Positions 35,207-43,567 of a stretch of 64,000 nt of DNA are shown in pieces. The position numbers and the translations under genes are program-made. Below the pieces are notes generated by a model. The model did not search any database. It had not been told where the DNA came from and saw only the letters and a program-made list of their open reading frames with translations. The stretch lies in contig DBBP01000006.1 of the NCBI GenBank assembly GCA_002292285.1, positions 62,001-126,000 of the forward strand. Reading direction: 5' to 3'. Numbering within the stretch: position 1 is the stretch's first letter; each line of letters opens with the position of its first letter. Source of the DNA: Proteobacteria bacterium UBA981. Lineage in GTDB: Bacteria > Pseudomonadota > Gammaproteobacteria > Ga0077536.

Positions 35207-35962
35207 CTAGTAGACGCGCAGGATCGCGGCGTCGCCTTCCCCTTCGATATATTCCTCGAAGCCGTCGCCCGGGGGGTTGCCATCATAGATTTCGTATTCC
35301 CGCTGCTGACGCCACGCCTCACGCACAAATGTGTAGGGGTCGAGTGCCGCCTGATCGCGAATACGGGACGCATCGAGCAGGTTGGCACGCGCATTAACGG
35401 CATTGACGGCACCGACTGGAATCGTGACGACCGCAGACAAATAGGTGAGCGGATTCAGGAGAATGCCCATCACCGGCGAACCAATGTCGCGATACGAACT
35501 CGGACCCATGAATGGCAACGTCAGGTACGCGCCCTCGTTGGCTCCCCAAGTCCCGAAAGTTTGTCCAAGATCCTCATTACGCTGTGGCATACCCATGCCG
35601 GTAGCGGGATCGAACAGACCGCCGATACCGATCGTACTGTTAACTAGAAACCGTCCGGTATCTTTAAAGAACGGCCCCGGTTTCCCTTGCAGGACGTCAT
35701 TGGCGATGGTGTTCAGGTAGGTGACGTTGTCAAAAAAGTTGGTGATCCCGTTGCGTACAGGATCAGGGGCGACCGCGGCGTATTTCTTCGCGACCGGCTC
35801 GAGGATATTTTTGTCCAGCGTATCGTTAAAGTTATAGAACTTTCGATTAAGCGATTCGTGAGGGTCACCGTTACCAGTCGAACTAGTTGAAGCACAGCCA
35901 CCAAGGACTAATAGCGACAGCGCTAGCGCCAGCATAGACAACCTGGAGTGAGTTGTTAGCAT
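35207..35962 (-). CDS. mlaA: Outer-membrane lipoprotein MlaA (VacJ family)
   Basis: A 251-residue lipoprotein: the signal peptide ends in the lipobox LGGC with the cysteine at residue 23. The mature protein carries the VacJ/MlaA signatures DPHESLNRKFYNFNDTLD, PDPVRNGITNFFDN, RFLVNSTIGIGGLFDPA and DLGQTFGTWG. MlaA forms an outer-membrane channel for phospholipids. Here it is the last gene of a run that begins with hpnH, and follows hpnM, so it may handle hopanoid or phospholipid removal with HpnM. The ATG at 35962 gives a proper signal peptide. Confidence 0.93.
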   Translation of the reverse strand: MLTTHSRLSMLALALSLLVLGGCASTSSTGNGDPHESLNRKFYNFNDTLDKNILEPVAKKYAAVAPDPVRNGITNFFDNVTYLNTIANDVLQGKPGPFFKDTGRFLVNSTIGIGGLFDPATGMGMPQRNEDLGQTFGTWGANEGAYLTLPFMGPSSYRDIGSPVMGILLNPLTYLSAVVTIPVGAVNAVNARANLLDASRIRDQAALDPYTFVREAWRQQREYEIYDGNPPGDGFEEYIEGEGDAAILRVY

Positions 35963-36049
35963 GTTCTGAATTCCGCGGGGTCGATTGTTATTGGGTAAGA
36001 TTCTGCCATAGTTGTTGCTGATACGCACTATGCGGGCGCCTTCTGCACG

Positions 36050-36652
36050 CTAGCTGCCATGGTTCATTTCCTTAACCTTCTCGCCAAGCCGTTTTGTTAG
36101 AGAATCAAAGCCTTCGGATTGGATGACGGCAGAATACTCTGCGCGTTTTAAGGACAAATCTGAAACGCCCTGTGCGATTACGTTCACGATTAGCCACATA
36201 TCGTTGTGTTCTCGCAACATATAGTTGAGCGATATCTTTTCGCCGTCAGTTTTCACTAAATGAGTTTTTACGATGATTGCGTTGCGCTTCGGTTCACTGC
36301 CGAGCGTGACGAATTTTTCACCGTTGTAGCCAGAAAAATTCGTTGCGTAGGTCGCAACACTCAAGGTACTGAAAACCGCCTTGAATTCAGCTTTCTGCGC
36401 CTCATTCGCGGTTTTCCATGCGGCACCAGTGACAATCCGTCCAATAGTTTCGAAGTCGAAAGCGGCGTTGACCGTCGGATAAAGCAAATCGTAACGACCG
36501 CGATACCCGAGTTCGGGTGCCCGACGCATGGCGGCTAGCAATTCTGCGTGCAAATTCTCAACGGTTACCTTGGCATCGTCCGCGTAGGCGGGAGATGTAA
36601 ACAGGCCCGCCAATAAAATCAAGATCGCAATGCGCATCGTCATTTTGCTCAT
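36050..36652 (-). CDS. hpnM: HpnM: hopanoid-associated MlaC/Ttg2D-like periplasmic protein
   Basis: A 200-residue secreted protein with a signal peptide (about residues 1-24, cleavage after AYA). It belongs to the MlaC/Ttg2D fold of periplasmic lipid carriers. Features that favour HpnM over MlaC are the GYRGRYDLLYP start, TYATNFSGYNGEKF, VKTHLVKTDGEKISLNYMLRE and the C-terminal GVSDLSLKRAEYSAVIQSEG. HpnM occurs in hopanoid clusters and, with the RND protein HpnN (also in this window), is thought to move hopanoids across the periplasm. It lies between hpnB and mlaA. Confidence 0.85.
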   Translation of the reverse strand: MSKMTMRIAILILLAGLFTSPAYADDAKVTVENLHAELLAAMRRAPELGYRGRYDLLYPTVNAAFDFETIGRIVTGAAWKTANEAQKAEFKAVFSTLSVATYATNFSGYNGEKFVTLGSEPKRNAIIVKTHLVKTDGEKISLNYMLREHNDMWLIVNVIAQGVSDLSLKRAEYSAVIQSEGFDSLTKRLGEKVKEMNHGS

Positions 36653-36717
36653 CCCCAGGTTCCGCTACATTCTGAGTGTCGATCGGGCCATGAGTTCCGC
36701 GGCGAAACCTTAGTTAT

Positions 36718-37836
36718 TCATTCGCCCTCAACGTCGTAGCTGCGGTTCTTCCAGCGACTGCGCTCGCCACGCCAATAGCGAACTGCCGAAGTCCAGGTCA
36801 TGGCGAGAAACAGGCAAGCCGCAAAGGGGAGGGTCACGACCCAGACCGTTGGCAGATTGTAATACCTAACCGTAGGCCAATAAGTGATTCCCATCGCAAT
36901 CAGGGCAACCGCGGCGGTCAGAACTATAGAGGCTTGGGATGAGAACAGTCCTGCCAGCGGCACCAGAAAACTGATCACGAGCAATGCGGTGCAGATGACC
37001 AGAAGTGGAATGGAGTAGCGCAATTGAGTGAACGCAGTGCGCGCGACCATCGACCAGATGCCGGCCAGTGAACTGTAGGGCCTGATTGCTCGGACGGATT
37101 GACTGAGCCCTAGCCAGGTTCGTCCGCCGCTGCGTTTGACGAGTCGCGCTAAAGTGCAGTCGTCAATGATGGCGTCGTGAAGAACCTCAAATCCACCGAC
37201 TGAATCAAGTCGGGTTTTGTCCAGCAGGATACATCCCCCGGCCGCCGCAGCAACACCAGACTCGGGTTTGTTTGACAGAGCGAAAGGATAGATGAGTTTG
37301 AAAAAGTAGATGAATGGTGGGAGCAGTAACCGTTCCCAGAAAGTCTCTGCATATAAACGCGCCATCACTGAAACGAGCGCGAGGTTATCCGCGTCTGCGC
37401 GGGTGTAGAGGGCCTGCAAGACTCCGGCCGAGAGTTCGATATCCGCGTCGAGTAGCAACAGTCGGCCTGTTTGCGCCTGTTCATAACCCTGCTGAAGCGC
37501 CCAAAGTTTACCGCTCCAGCCCGGTGGCGGTGTGCGCCCCGGGATAATCGTCAGGTTGTGCAAGCCAAGTGCGGCGGCGACCTGCGCCGTGCCGTCACTA
37601 CTCTGATCGTCGATAAGAATAATGCGACTGATCTTGCCCTGCTGGGCGAGCGAGTTAAGCGTGGCGGCGATACATTCGGCTTCATCGCGCGCCGGAATCA
37701 GAACGGTAAGATCAGCGAACTCGGCGTCGAGGTTGGTCTCGCTAGGCTCCAAAGTTTCGCGCGTCGACCACGGTCGCCACGGGACCGCCAGCAGCCCGAG
37801 CCACATCAATGCGCACAGGCAGACACTAACTGACAT
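36718..37836 (-). CDS. hpnB: HpnB: hopanoid-associated glycosyltransferase
   Basis: A 372-residue family-2-type glycosyltransferase with an N-terminal helix (about residues 2-20), the GT-A core (LTVLIPARDEAECIAATLNSL about 44-64, LIDDQSSDGT about 74-83, LLLLDADIELS about 130-140) and a cluster of C-terminal membrane helices (about 270-350). The PPPGWSGKLWALQQG segment is characteristic of HpnB. The enzyme's sugar is not established. It lies between hpnH and hpnM in the same direction. Confidence 0.88.
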   Translation of the reverse strand: MSVSVCLCALMWLGLLAVPWRPWSTRETLEPSETNLDAEFADLTVLIPARDEAECIAATLNSLAQQGKISRIILIDDQSSDGTAQVAAALGLHNLTIIPGRTPPPGWSGKLWALQQGYEQAQTGRLLLLDADIELSAGVLQALYTRADADNLALVSVMARLYAETFWERLLLPPFIYFFKLIYPFALSNKPESGVAAAAGGCILLDKTRLDSVGGFEVLHDAIIDDCTLARLVKRSGGRTWLGLSQSVRAIRPYSSLAGIWSMVARTAFTQLRYSIPLLVICTALLVISFLVPLAGLFSSQASIVLTAAVALIAMGITYWPTVRYYNLPTVWVVTLPFAACLFLAMTWTSAVRYWRGERSRWKNRSYDVEGE

Positions 37837-37994
37837 GGAAATCGCAGGGGACGTCGGCAGTGCCAGGGTCGCGAACTATCAGCGCTTGGGCGCGGGCGGT
37901 CCGGTGGGTCGTAGTGCCGAGACTGCACGTCATGTCGGTGCCGCTTCCTGGCAAACCAACGCGTCCGGCGCTGTTTTGTTGCCGGATCGCCTTT

Positions 37995-39122
37995 TCAGGC
38001 GACGCGTTGCGTGCTGCAGCTGGCTGTAGCTTTAGTTTCAGCGACCAAACGAGGTTTCGCGGTTGGCTCATCTTCGTAGTGGAAAGGGACTTCCGGGGCC
38101 ATGTCGCCTGTCGTGCGCGGACCACGCAGAAACACCTTCAGGGCCTTGAAGGGATTAGTCACAGTGTCATTGACGGCAGTCGCCTCGTAGCCCGAATGGA
38201 CCATGCAGTCTGCGCATTTCGGATTGACGCCAGTCCCATACTTGTCCCATTCCGTGGCTTCGAGTAATTCGCTGAAGGTCGAAGCGTAGCCCTCGCCGAC
38301 GAGCAAATAACAGGGTTTTTGCCAGCCAAAGACGTTACGCGTCGGGTTCCCCCACGGGGTGCAGTGGTAGGTCTGATTACCAGCTAGGAAATCGAGATAA
38401 AGACTGGATTGGTTGAAGCGCCATTTTCGCCCACGCCCCAATTCGAAAATCTTGCGGAACAGCTGCTTGCTGCCGACGCGCTTAAGAAAGACATCTTGTC
38501 GCGGGGCACGTTCGTACCAATAGCCGGGCGATATCGTCACGCCTTCGACGCCAAGTGCCATCATCGCATCCATAAACTCAGCGACTTCGTCGGCGGCTTC
38601 GTTCTGAAACAGCGTGCAGTTGACTGTGACTCTGAACCCTCGGTCAAGCGCCTTGCGGATCACTTCCACGCATTTGTCGAAAACCCCTTCGCGGCACACA
38701 GAGGCATCGTGGCGGTCTCGATTGCCGTCAAGATGGACGGAAAAAGTTAGATAGGGTGACGGCTCATAGTCATCCATGCTGCGGTCAAGCAGAAGTGCAT
38801 TGGTGCACAGATAAACGAATTTCTTACGCTCGATATAGCCGCGTACGATTTGTGGCATTTCTTTGTGAATCAGCGGCTCGCCGCCGGCGATTGACACGAT
38901 CGGCGCGCCACATTCGTCGATCGCGCCCATGCAATCTTCGAAGCTGAGGCGCTTGTCGAGAATTTCCGAGGGGTAATCTATTTTGCCGCAGCCCGCACAT
39001 GCGAGATTGCAGCGAAACAGTGGCTCAAGCATCAATACCAGCGGATAACGCTCTGCGCGTTTCAGTTTTTGGCCAAGAATATAACGACCGACGCGGTACT
39101 GCTGAATTAGCGGAACGCCCAT
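37995..39122 (-). CDS. hpnH: HpnH: adenosylhopane synthase (radical SAM)
   Basis: A 375-residue radical SAM enzyme that joins a 5'-deoxyadenosyl group to diploptene, the first step of side-chain extension in C35 hopanoids. The cluster-binding cysteines follow CxxxCxxC (C38, C42, C45 in CNLACAGC). Other HpnH hallmarks are PLIQQYRVGRYILGQKL, the 'SIAGGEPLIHKEMPQI' SAM site region and CTPWGNPTRNVFGWQKPCYLL. The next step is catalysed by HpnG, also in this window (52.1 kb). It opens a run hpnH-hpnB-hpnM-mlaA and is divergent from dxs. Confidence 0.95.
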   Translation of the reverse strand: MGVPLIQQYRVGRYILGQKLKRAERYPLVLMLEPLFRCNLACAGCGKIDYPSEILDKRLSFEDCMGAIDECGAPIVSIAGGEPLIHKEMPQIVRGYIERKKFVYLCTNALLLDRSMDDYEPSPYLTFSVHLDGNRDRHDASVCREGVFDKCVEVIRKALDRGFRVTVNCTLFQNEAADEVAEFMDAMMALGVEGVTISPGYWYERAPRQDVFLKRVGSKQLFRKIFELGRGRKWRFNQSSLYLDFLAGNQTYHCTPWGNPTRNVFGWQKPCYLLVGEGYASTFSELLEATEWDKYGTGVNPKCADCMVHSGYEATAVNDTVTNPFKALKVFLRGPRTTGDMAPEVPFHYEDEPTAKPRLVAETKATASCSTQRVA

Positions 39123-39340
39123 GCGATTTACCTATGGGGTGGATGGAAATTCTTTTTGTGATTCAATTGATTGCGGTCAATACCACAATGGCGCGCTACC
39201 TTACTGTAACAGGGTTAAAAAGTACAGCCCTGAGAGGGCGATGCAGGTCTAGATCGGCAGCGTGGTCAAACGACTTCAGCACGTAGTTCAAACGCTACGC
39301 GAATCGTTTTAGATTTCCTGTTTCGAGCGCCCCCAATTAC

Positions 39341-39369
39341 TTGCAAGGCCCCGTACCGGTCTCCATAAT
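39341..39369 (+). promoter_or_regulatory. Predicted promoter for dxs
   Basis: -35 TTGCAA (39341-39346), 17-bp spacer, -10 CATAAT (39364-39369), about 45 bp before the dxs ATG. Both boxes are close to consensus. Prediction only. Confidence 0.45.
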
Positions 39370-39413
39370 CCACGCTCCGTCGCCTACCTGTCTTCGTTAA
39401 GATACTGAACCCT

Positions 39414-41312
39414 ATGACCGAACAATCGCCGTACCCTTTGCTCGACAAGATTGATTCGCCTGCGGACCTGAGAAATTTGCCCGAATCCAGTCTCGAGCAG
39501 TTGGCGGCAGAAGTGCGGGCGTTTTTGCTCGAATCTGTATCCGGGAGCGGTGGCCATTTCGCGGCGGGTCTCGGCACCGTCGAATTGACCGTAGCGCTCC
39601 ACTACCTATACAACACGCCCGAAGATCGCATTGTCTGGGACGTTGGCCATCAGGCCTACCCGCACAAGATTCTGACCGGACGCAAAGAACGGCTGCACAC
39701 CATACGCCAATGGGAAGGTCTCGCACCGTTCCCCAAACGCGAAGAAAGCCCCTACGACACGTTCGGCGTCGGACATTCAAGTACTTCGATTAGCGCCGCA
39801 CTGGGTATGGCAATTGCCGCCGAGCTGACCGATTCGGCGCGCCGCGCGGTAGCAGTCATTGGAGACGGCGCAATGACCGCGGGTCTGGCCTTCGAAGCGC
39901 TCAACCATGCCGGGGCCCTGGAGACAGATCTGCTGGTCGTTTTGAACGACAACAATATGTCGATCTCTCCCAATGTCGGCGCACTGTCGAGCCGCTTTGC
40001 ACAAATACTGTCGGGCAAGCTGTATACAACGGTTCGTGAAGGCAGTAAGAAAGTGCTGTCACAGATGCCGCCGATGTGGGAGTTGGCACGTCGCGCGGAG
40101 GAACATTTCAAAGGGCTGATTGTTCCAGGCACCTTGTTCGAAGAGTTCGGTTTCAACTACATCGGCCCTATTGATGGCCACGATTTACCGACCCTGATTT
40201 CGACGCTGCAGAACATTCGTCAACTGCGCGGTCCGCAGTTACTGCATGTGATCACTAAAAAAGGCAAAGGGTACGCGCTCGCGGAGCAGGACCCGGTCAA
40301 GTATCACGGCGTCACTTCATTCGATCCCGCGGTTGGCATCGTCCCGTCGACGAAGAAAAAAGCACTCAACTACAGCGATATTTTCGGCGGCTGGATATGC
40401 GATATGGCTGCCAGAGATCGCCGGCTAGTCGCGATCACGCCTGCCATGCGCGAAGGGTCCGGACTGGTGCGTTTTGAACAGGAATACCCTGATCGCTACT
40501 TTGATGTCGCGATCGCAGAGCAGCACAGCGTTAACGTCGCAGCGGGTATGGCTTGCGACGGGGTGAAACCGGTTGTCGCGATCTATTCGACATTTCTCCA
40601 GCGCGGTTACGATCAGGTGATTCACGACGTCGCCAATCAAAACTTACCCGTGCTGTTTGCGATTGATCGCGCCGGTCTCGTAGGTGCAGATGGTCCGACT
40701 CACAATGGCAGCTACGATCTTTCGATTCTGCGCTGCTTGCCGAACATGACAGTGATGGCGCCTGCGGATGAGAATGAGTGCAGGCAAATGCTCTACACCG
40801 GCTTTATGCTCGATAGTCCGGCAGCGGTGCGCTATCCGCGCGGAACTGGTCCGGGATGCGACATCGAACAGGAGATGACTGTTCTGCCGTTAGGTAAAGC
40901 TGAAGTTCGACGGCGCGGATCGAAGGTCGCCATTCTGGCATTTGGCAGCATGCTCGCCACCGCGCTTGAGGTCGCAGAGCAGTGCGATGGAACGGTCGTC
41001 AACATGCGTTTCGTCAAGCCTCTGGATGAAGCGATGATTCTCGACATGGCCGCTTCTCACGAATTGCTCGTGACCATCGAAGAGAACGTGGTTGCCGGCG
41101 GTGCGGGCAGCGCGGTCGGTGAATTACTCGCGGCCCTCGGCGTATCAGTAAGAATCGCTCATTACGGTCTGCCCGACCGTTTGATTCAACACGGCTCTCG
41201 CGACGATATGTTGCGCGATTCGGGTCTTACGTCGGAGGCTTTCGAAGCATTTGTTGTTGATCGTTTGGCCGGACTTGACGCAACGCTGGCCGGCGCTGCC
41301 AAACGCGCCTGA
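39414..41312 (+). CDS. dxs: 1-deoxy-D-xylulose-5-phosphate synthase
   Basis: A 632-residue thiamine-diphosphate enzyme that starts the MEP isoprenoid pathway from pyruvate and glyceraldehyde-3-phosphate. Motifs: GGHFAAGLGTVELTVALHY (about residues 45-63), WDVGHQAYPHKILTGR, the ThDP-binding GDGAMTAGLAFEALNHAG (about 150-167) with NDNNMSISPN, then AIAEQHSVNVAAGMA (catalytic glutamate about 371) and the transketolase C-terminal domain. It occurs among hopanoid genes, presumably feeding squalene synthesis; a paralogue elsewhere cannot be excluded. Its stop is three bases from that of the convergent phnW. Confidence 0.97.
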   Translation: MTEQSPYPLLDKIDSPADLRNLPESSLEQLAAEVRAFLLESVSGSGGHFAAGLGTVELTVALHYLYNTPEDRIVWDVGHQAYPHKILTGRKERLHTIRQWEGLAPFPKREESPYDTFGVGHSSTSISAALGMAIAAELTDSARRAVAVIGDGAMTAGLAFEALNHAGALETDLLVVLNDNNMSISPNVGALSSRFAQILSGKLYTTVREGSKKVLSQMPPMWELARRAEEHFKGLIVPGTLFEEFGFNYIGPIDGHDLPTLISTLQNIRQLRGPQLLHVITKKGKGYALAEQDPVKYHGVTSFDPAVGIVPSTKKKALNYSDIFGGWICDMAARDRRLVAITPAMREGSGLVRFEQEYPDRYFDVAIAEQHSVNVAAGMACDGVKPVVAIYSTFLQRGYDQVIHDVANQNLPVLFAIDRAGLVGADGPTHNGSYDLSILRCLPNMTVMAPADENECRQMLYTGFMLDSPAAVRYPRGTGPGCDIEQEMTVLPLGKAEVRRRGSKVAILAFGSMLATALEVAEQCDGTVVNMRFVKPLDEAMILDMAASHELLVTIEENVVAGGAGSAVGELLAALGVSVRIAHYGLPDRLIQHGSRDDMLRDSGLTSEAFEAFVVDRLAGLDATLAGAAKRA

Positions 41313-41321
41313 TCCTCAGGC
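41307..41321. terminator. Short hairpin spanning the dxs and phnW stops
   Basis: GCCTGA-TCC-TCAGGC, a 6-bp perfect stem covering the ends of two convergent genes that are three bases apart. No T tract. A terminating role is a guess. Confidence 0.3.
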
Positions 41322-42392
41322 CAGAATCTCTTGCAGCGCATCGAGCAGACGATTCATGTCACCGGTGTTAATGTCACCCATTGCTGAAATCCTGAACGCA
41401 CTCACTGCCAGGCTTCCCTGGCCGGCGTAGATAATAAATCCGCGCCGTTTCATCTGGTCGTGCAAGTTGTCGTACGCCATCCCCTCCGGAAGCTCAAAAG
41501 CCTGCAGTACGCACGAGCAGTCTTGAACGGGCAGCAGTCCGACCACCCCGAGTCGCTCAAGGGCTGTTCTGATCTGCGCCATTCTGCCCTGGAAAAGTCG
41601 TTGACGGGCGATGACTCCGCCGGCCGCAAAGAACTCGTTCAACGCTTCGTCGAGTGCATAAAACGTTTGCACAGATTGTGTAAATGGAGTCCCACCAGCA
41701 TCTTGCTTGGCCAGATACTCAGCCAGGTTGAGATAGACCGAACGTGGTTTTTCGTGGGGCTGGTCGAAGACGTTACGTCTGGCCACCACGAAGGCTGTTC
41801 CTGGCACGCCGTGCAAGCATTTATTCGCGGTTGCCGCGCACGCATCGATAGGCCACTGCGAAAAATCAATCGATTCAGCGCCGAAACTGCTCACTGCGTC
41901 AACTAGCATGCGGGTATTCGTCATGGCACAAATCTCACCCAGGGCACGCAAATTGTTGAGCCGTCCGGTGGTCGTCTCGTGGTGTACAACTGCCACATGC
42001 GAAAAGTTACCGCCAGCCAGCAATGCGCGAATTTCCGTTAGCTCGATGGCCTCTATCCAGGCGCATCGCACGCTTTGATGCGCCATGGCATACGCTTCAG
42101 CGATGCGCTGCATACGCTCGCCATAAACACCATTTTCGATAATTAACAAACGTCCGTCTTGCGGCACGCAACTGGCCAACATGGCTTCAACCGCTGCCGT
42201 TCCAGATCCGGTAAGCAAGATTGCGGCCCATTCATCGGCAGGCAGGTCGTACACCCGCAGGAGTTTCTCTCGCAAGCCGCTTTGCAAGGTCGCAAACTCG
42301 TCTTCTCGATGGCAAAGGTCTGCCCGAGTTAGTGCGCCGCGGACGCCGTCGCTCAAAGTCACGGGCCCTGGGTTGAGCAGGATGTTGCGCAC
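41316..42392 (-). CDS. phnW: 2-aminoethylphosphonate transaminase (PhnW-like)
   Basis: A 358-residue class V PLP aminotransferase. The N-terminus NILLNPGPVTLSDGVR and the HREDEFATLQ segment are typical of PhnW; the PLP lysine is in ATANKCLHGVPG (about residue 190), and the domain ends with FRISAMGDIN. In degradation PhnW turns 2-AEP into phosphonoacetaldehyde; next to PEP mutase and phosphonopyruvate decarboxylase it most likely runs in reverse and makes 2-AEP. The start is GTG (42392), overlapping the TAG stop of the decarboxylase gene by one base. Confidence 0.93.
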   Translation of the reverse strand: MRNILLNPGPVTLSDGVRGALTRADLCHREDEFATLQSGLREKLLRVYDLPADEWAAILLTGSGTAAVEAMLASCVPQDGRLLIIENGVYGERMQRIAEAYAMAHQSVRCAWIEAIELTEIRALLAGGNFSHVAVVHHETTTGRLNNLRALGEICAMTNTRMLVDAVSSFGAESIDFSQWPIDACAATANKCLHGVPGTAFVVARRNVFDQPHEKPRSVYLNLAEYLAKQDAGGTPFTQSVQTFYALDEALNEFFAAGGVIARQRLFQGRMAQIRTALERLGVVGLLPVQDCSCVLQAFELPEGMAYDNLHDQMKRRGFIIYAGQGSLAVSAFRISAMGDINTGDMNRLLDALQEILA

Positions 42393-43543
42393 TATATCGC
42401 TCCGATATGGCGCCTGAGTCTGTCCAGCACTTCAGGCGGTGTAATGGCAGGGCGCGGCAAATTGTCGATCGCGCCCGGTCGAATTTTGCAATGCACGAAT
42501 GTCGGGCCGCCCGACGCATGGTCAGCACCAAGATTAGGGATGTCTTCCAGACTGTCACTTGCTTTGACGGCGCCGTAACCACAGGCGGCAGCGATGCCCG
42601 CAAAGTCAGTGCAGCCGGATACGGTAGCCTGGCCGCCAGTGGAGTCGTGAACTTCATTGTCCAATAAAACGTGTACGAGGTTGTCGGGTCGATAGGCACC
42701 GATAGTTGCCAGATTGCCCATGCGCATCAGCGCAGCTCCATCACCATCGACTACGACTACGCGTAAATCGGGTCGGGCGAGCGCCAATCCCAGGCCGAGA
42801 GAAGACGCGCAGCCCATCGAGCCGACCATGTAAAGCTGATTTGGCTGATCGCCAATGGCATAGAGCTCGCGCCCCGTAAAACCAGTGCTGGCTATAACAA
42901 CGTCGCGAGTTGGATCGAGTTGGTCGACGAGCGTCCTGAGTACTTCATGCCGCGAGGCGCGCTGCGAAGCAGCGTAGCGTATGCCGCGCTCAACCGTGGC
43001 CGATATGCGTGTCGGGCTTTGCGGCTGGGTGGTCAACGCGTAGGGTTCACAGGTACCCTTTTGCATGATCATTGCGAACGGACTTGACGCATTTTCGAAG
43101 TGTGTGTGTGCGGCATCTAACGCGGGGCCGATAGCGTCACCCTGCTGGGGGAAGCGCATCCATGGGACAGATACGGTGTCGAACATACGTTCGGTGATCT
43201 TGCCCATCAACTCGTGCTGCGGCTCGTCGCTCACGCCCGCAGCACCACGGTGGGTGCAAATCACCAGGAGCGGAATGCGGAACGTATAGGTTAATGACGT
43301 TAGCGGACTGATAGCGTTTCCGAGCCCGGAATTTTGCATCATCGCGACGCTGCGCTTGCCGCCAATCGCGGCGCCAGCAGCAATGGCAACGGCATCGCCT
43401 TCGTTGGCCGCAGATACATAATTGAGCGCCTGATGCTCGATGACATAATTGATGAACGGCGTAAGAAAAGAACAAGGTACGCCGGCGTACCAGTCGAAAC
43501 CTCGCGCCAGCGCAGGTTCAACAAAATCACGAGCATGAATCAT
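42392..43543 (-). CDS. aepY: Phosphonopyruvate decarboxylase
   Basis: A 383-residue thiamine-diphosphate enzyme that decarboxylates phosphonopyruvate to phosphonoacetaldehyde, the step that makes phosphonate synthesis irreversible. The N-terminal GVPCSFLTPFIN and NEGDAVAIAAGAAIGGKRS are family hallmarks, and the ThDP/Mg site reads VVDGDGAALMRMGN...DNEVHDSTGGQ (about 267-310). It lies between the PEP mutase gene (24 bp upstream) and phnW (1-bp overlap), forming one operon. Confidence 0.94.
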   Translation of the reverse strand: MIHARDFVEPALARGFDWYAGVPCSFLTPFINYVIEHQALNYVSAANEGDAVAIAAGAAIGGKRSVAMMQNSGLGNAISPLTSLTYTFRIPLLVICTHRGAAGVSDEPQHELMGKITERMFDTVSVPWMRFPQQGDAIGPALDAAHTHFENASSPFAMIMQKGTCEPYALTTQPQSPTRISATVERGIRYAASQRASRHEVLRTLVDQLDPTRDVVIASTGFTGRELYAIGDQPNQLYMVGSMGCASSLGLGLALARPDLRVVVVDGDGAALMRMGNLATIGAYRPDNLVHVLLDNEVHDSTGGQATVSGCTDFAGIAAACGYGAVKASDSLEDIPNLGADHASGGPTFVHCKIRPGAIDNLPRPAITPPEVLDRLRRHIGAI

Positions 43544-43567
43544 TGCAGCGTCTCCGGAATTGCCCGC

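Noticed and set aside
39166..39181. ATTGA-TTGCGG-TCAAT inverted repeat between hpnH and dxs as an operator
   Set aside because: Only five base pairs in an A/T-rich spacer; too short to separate from chance.
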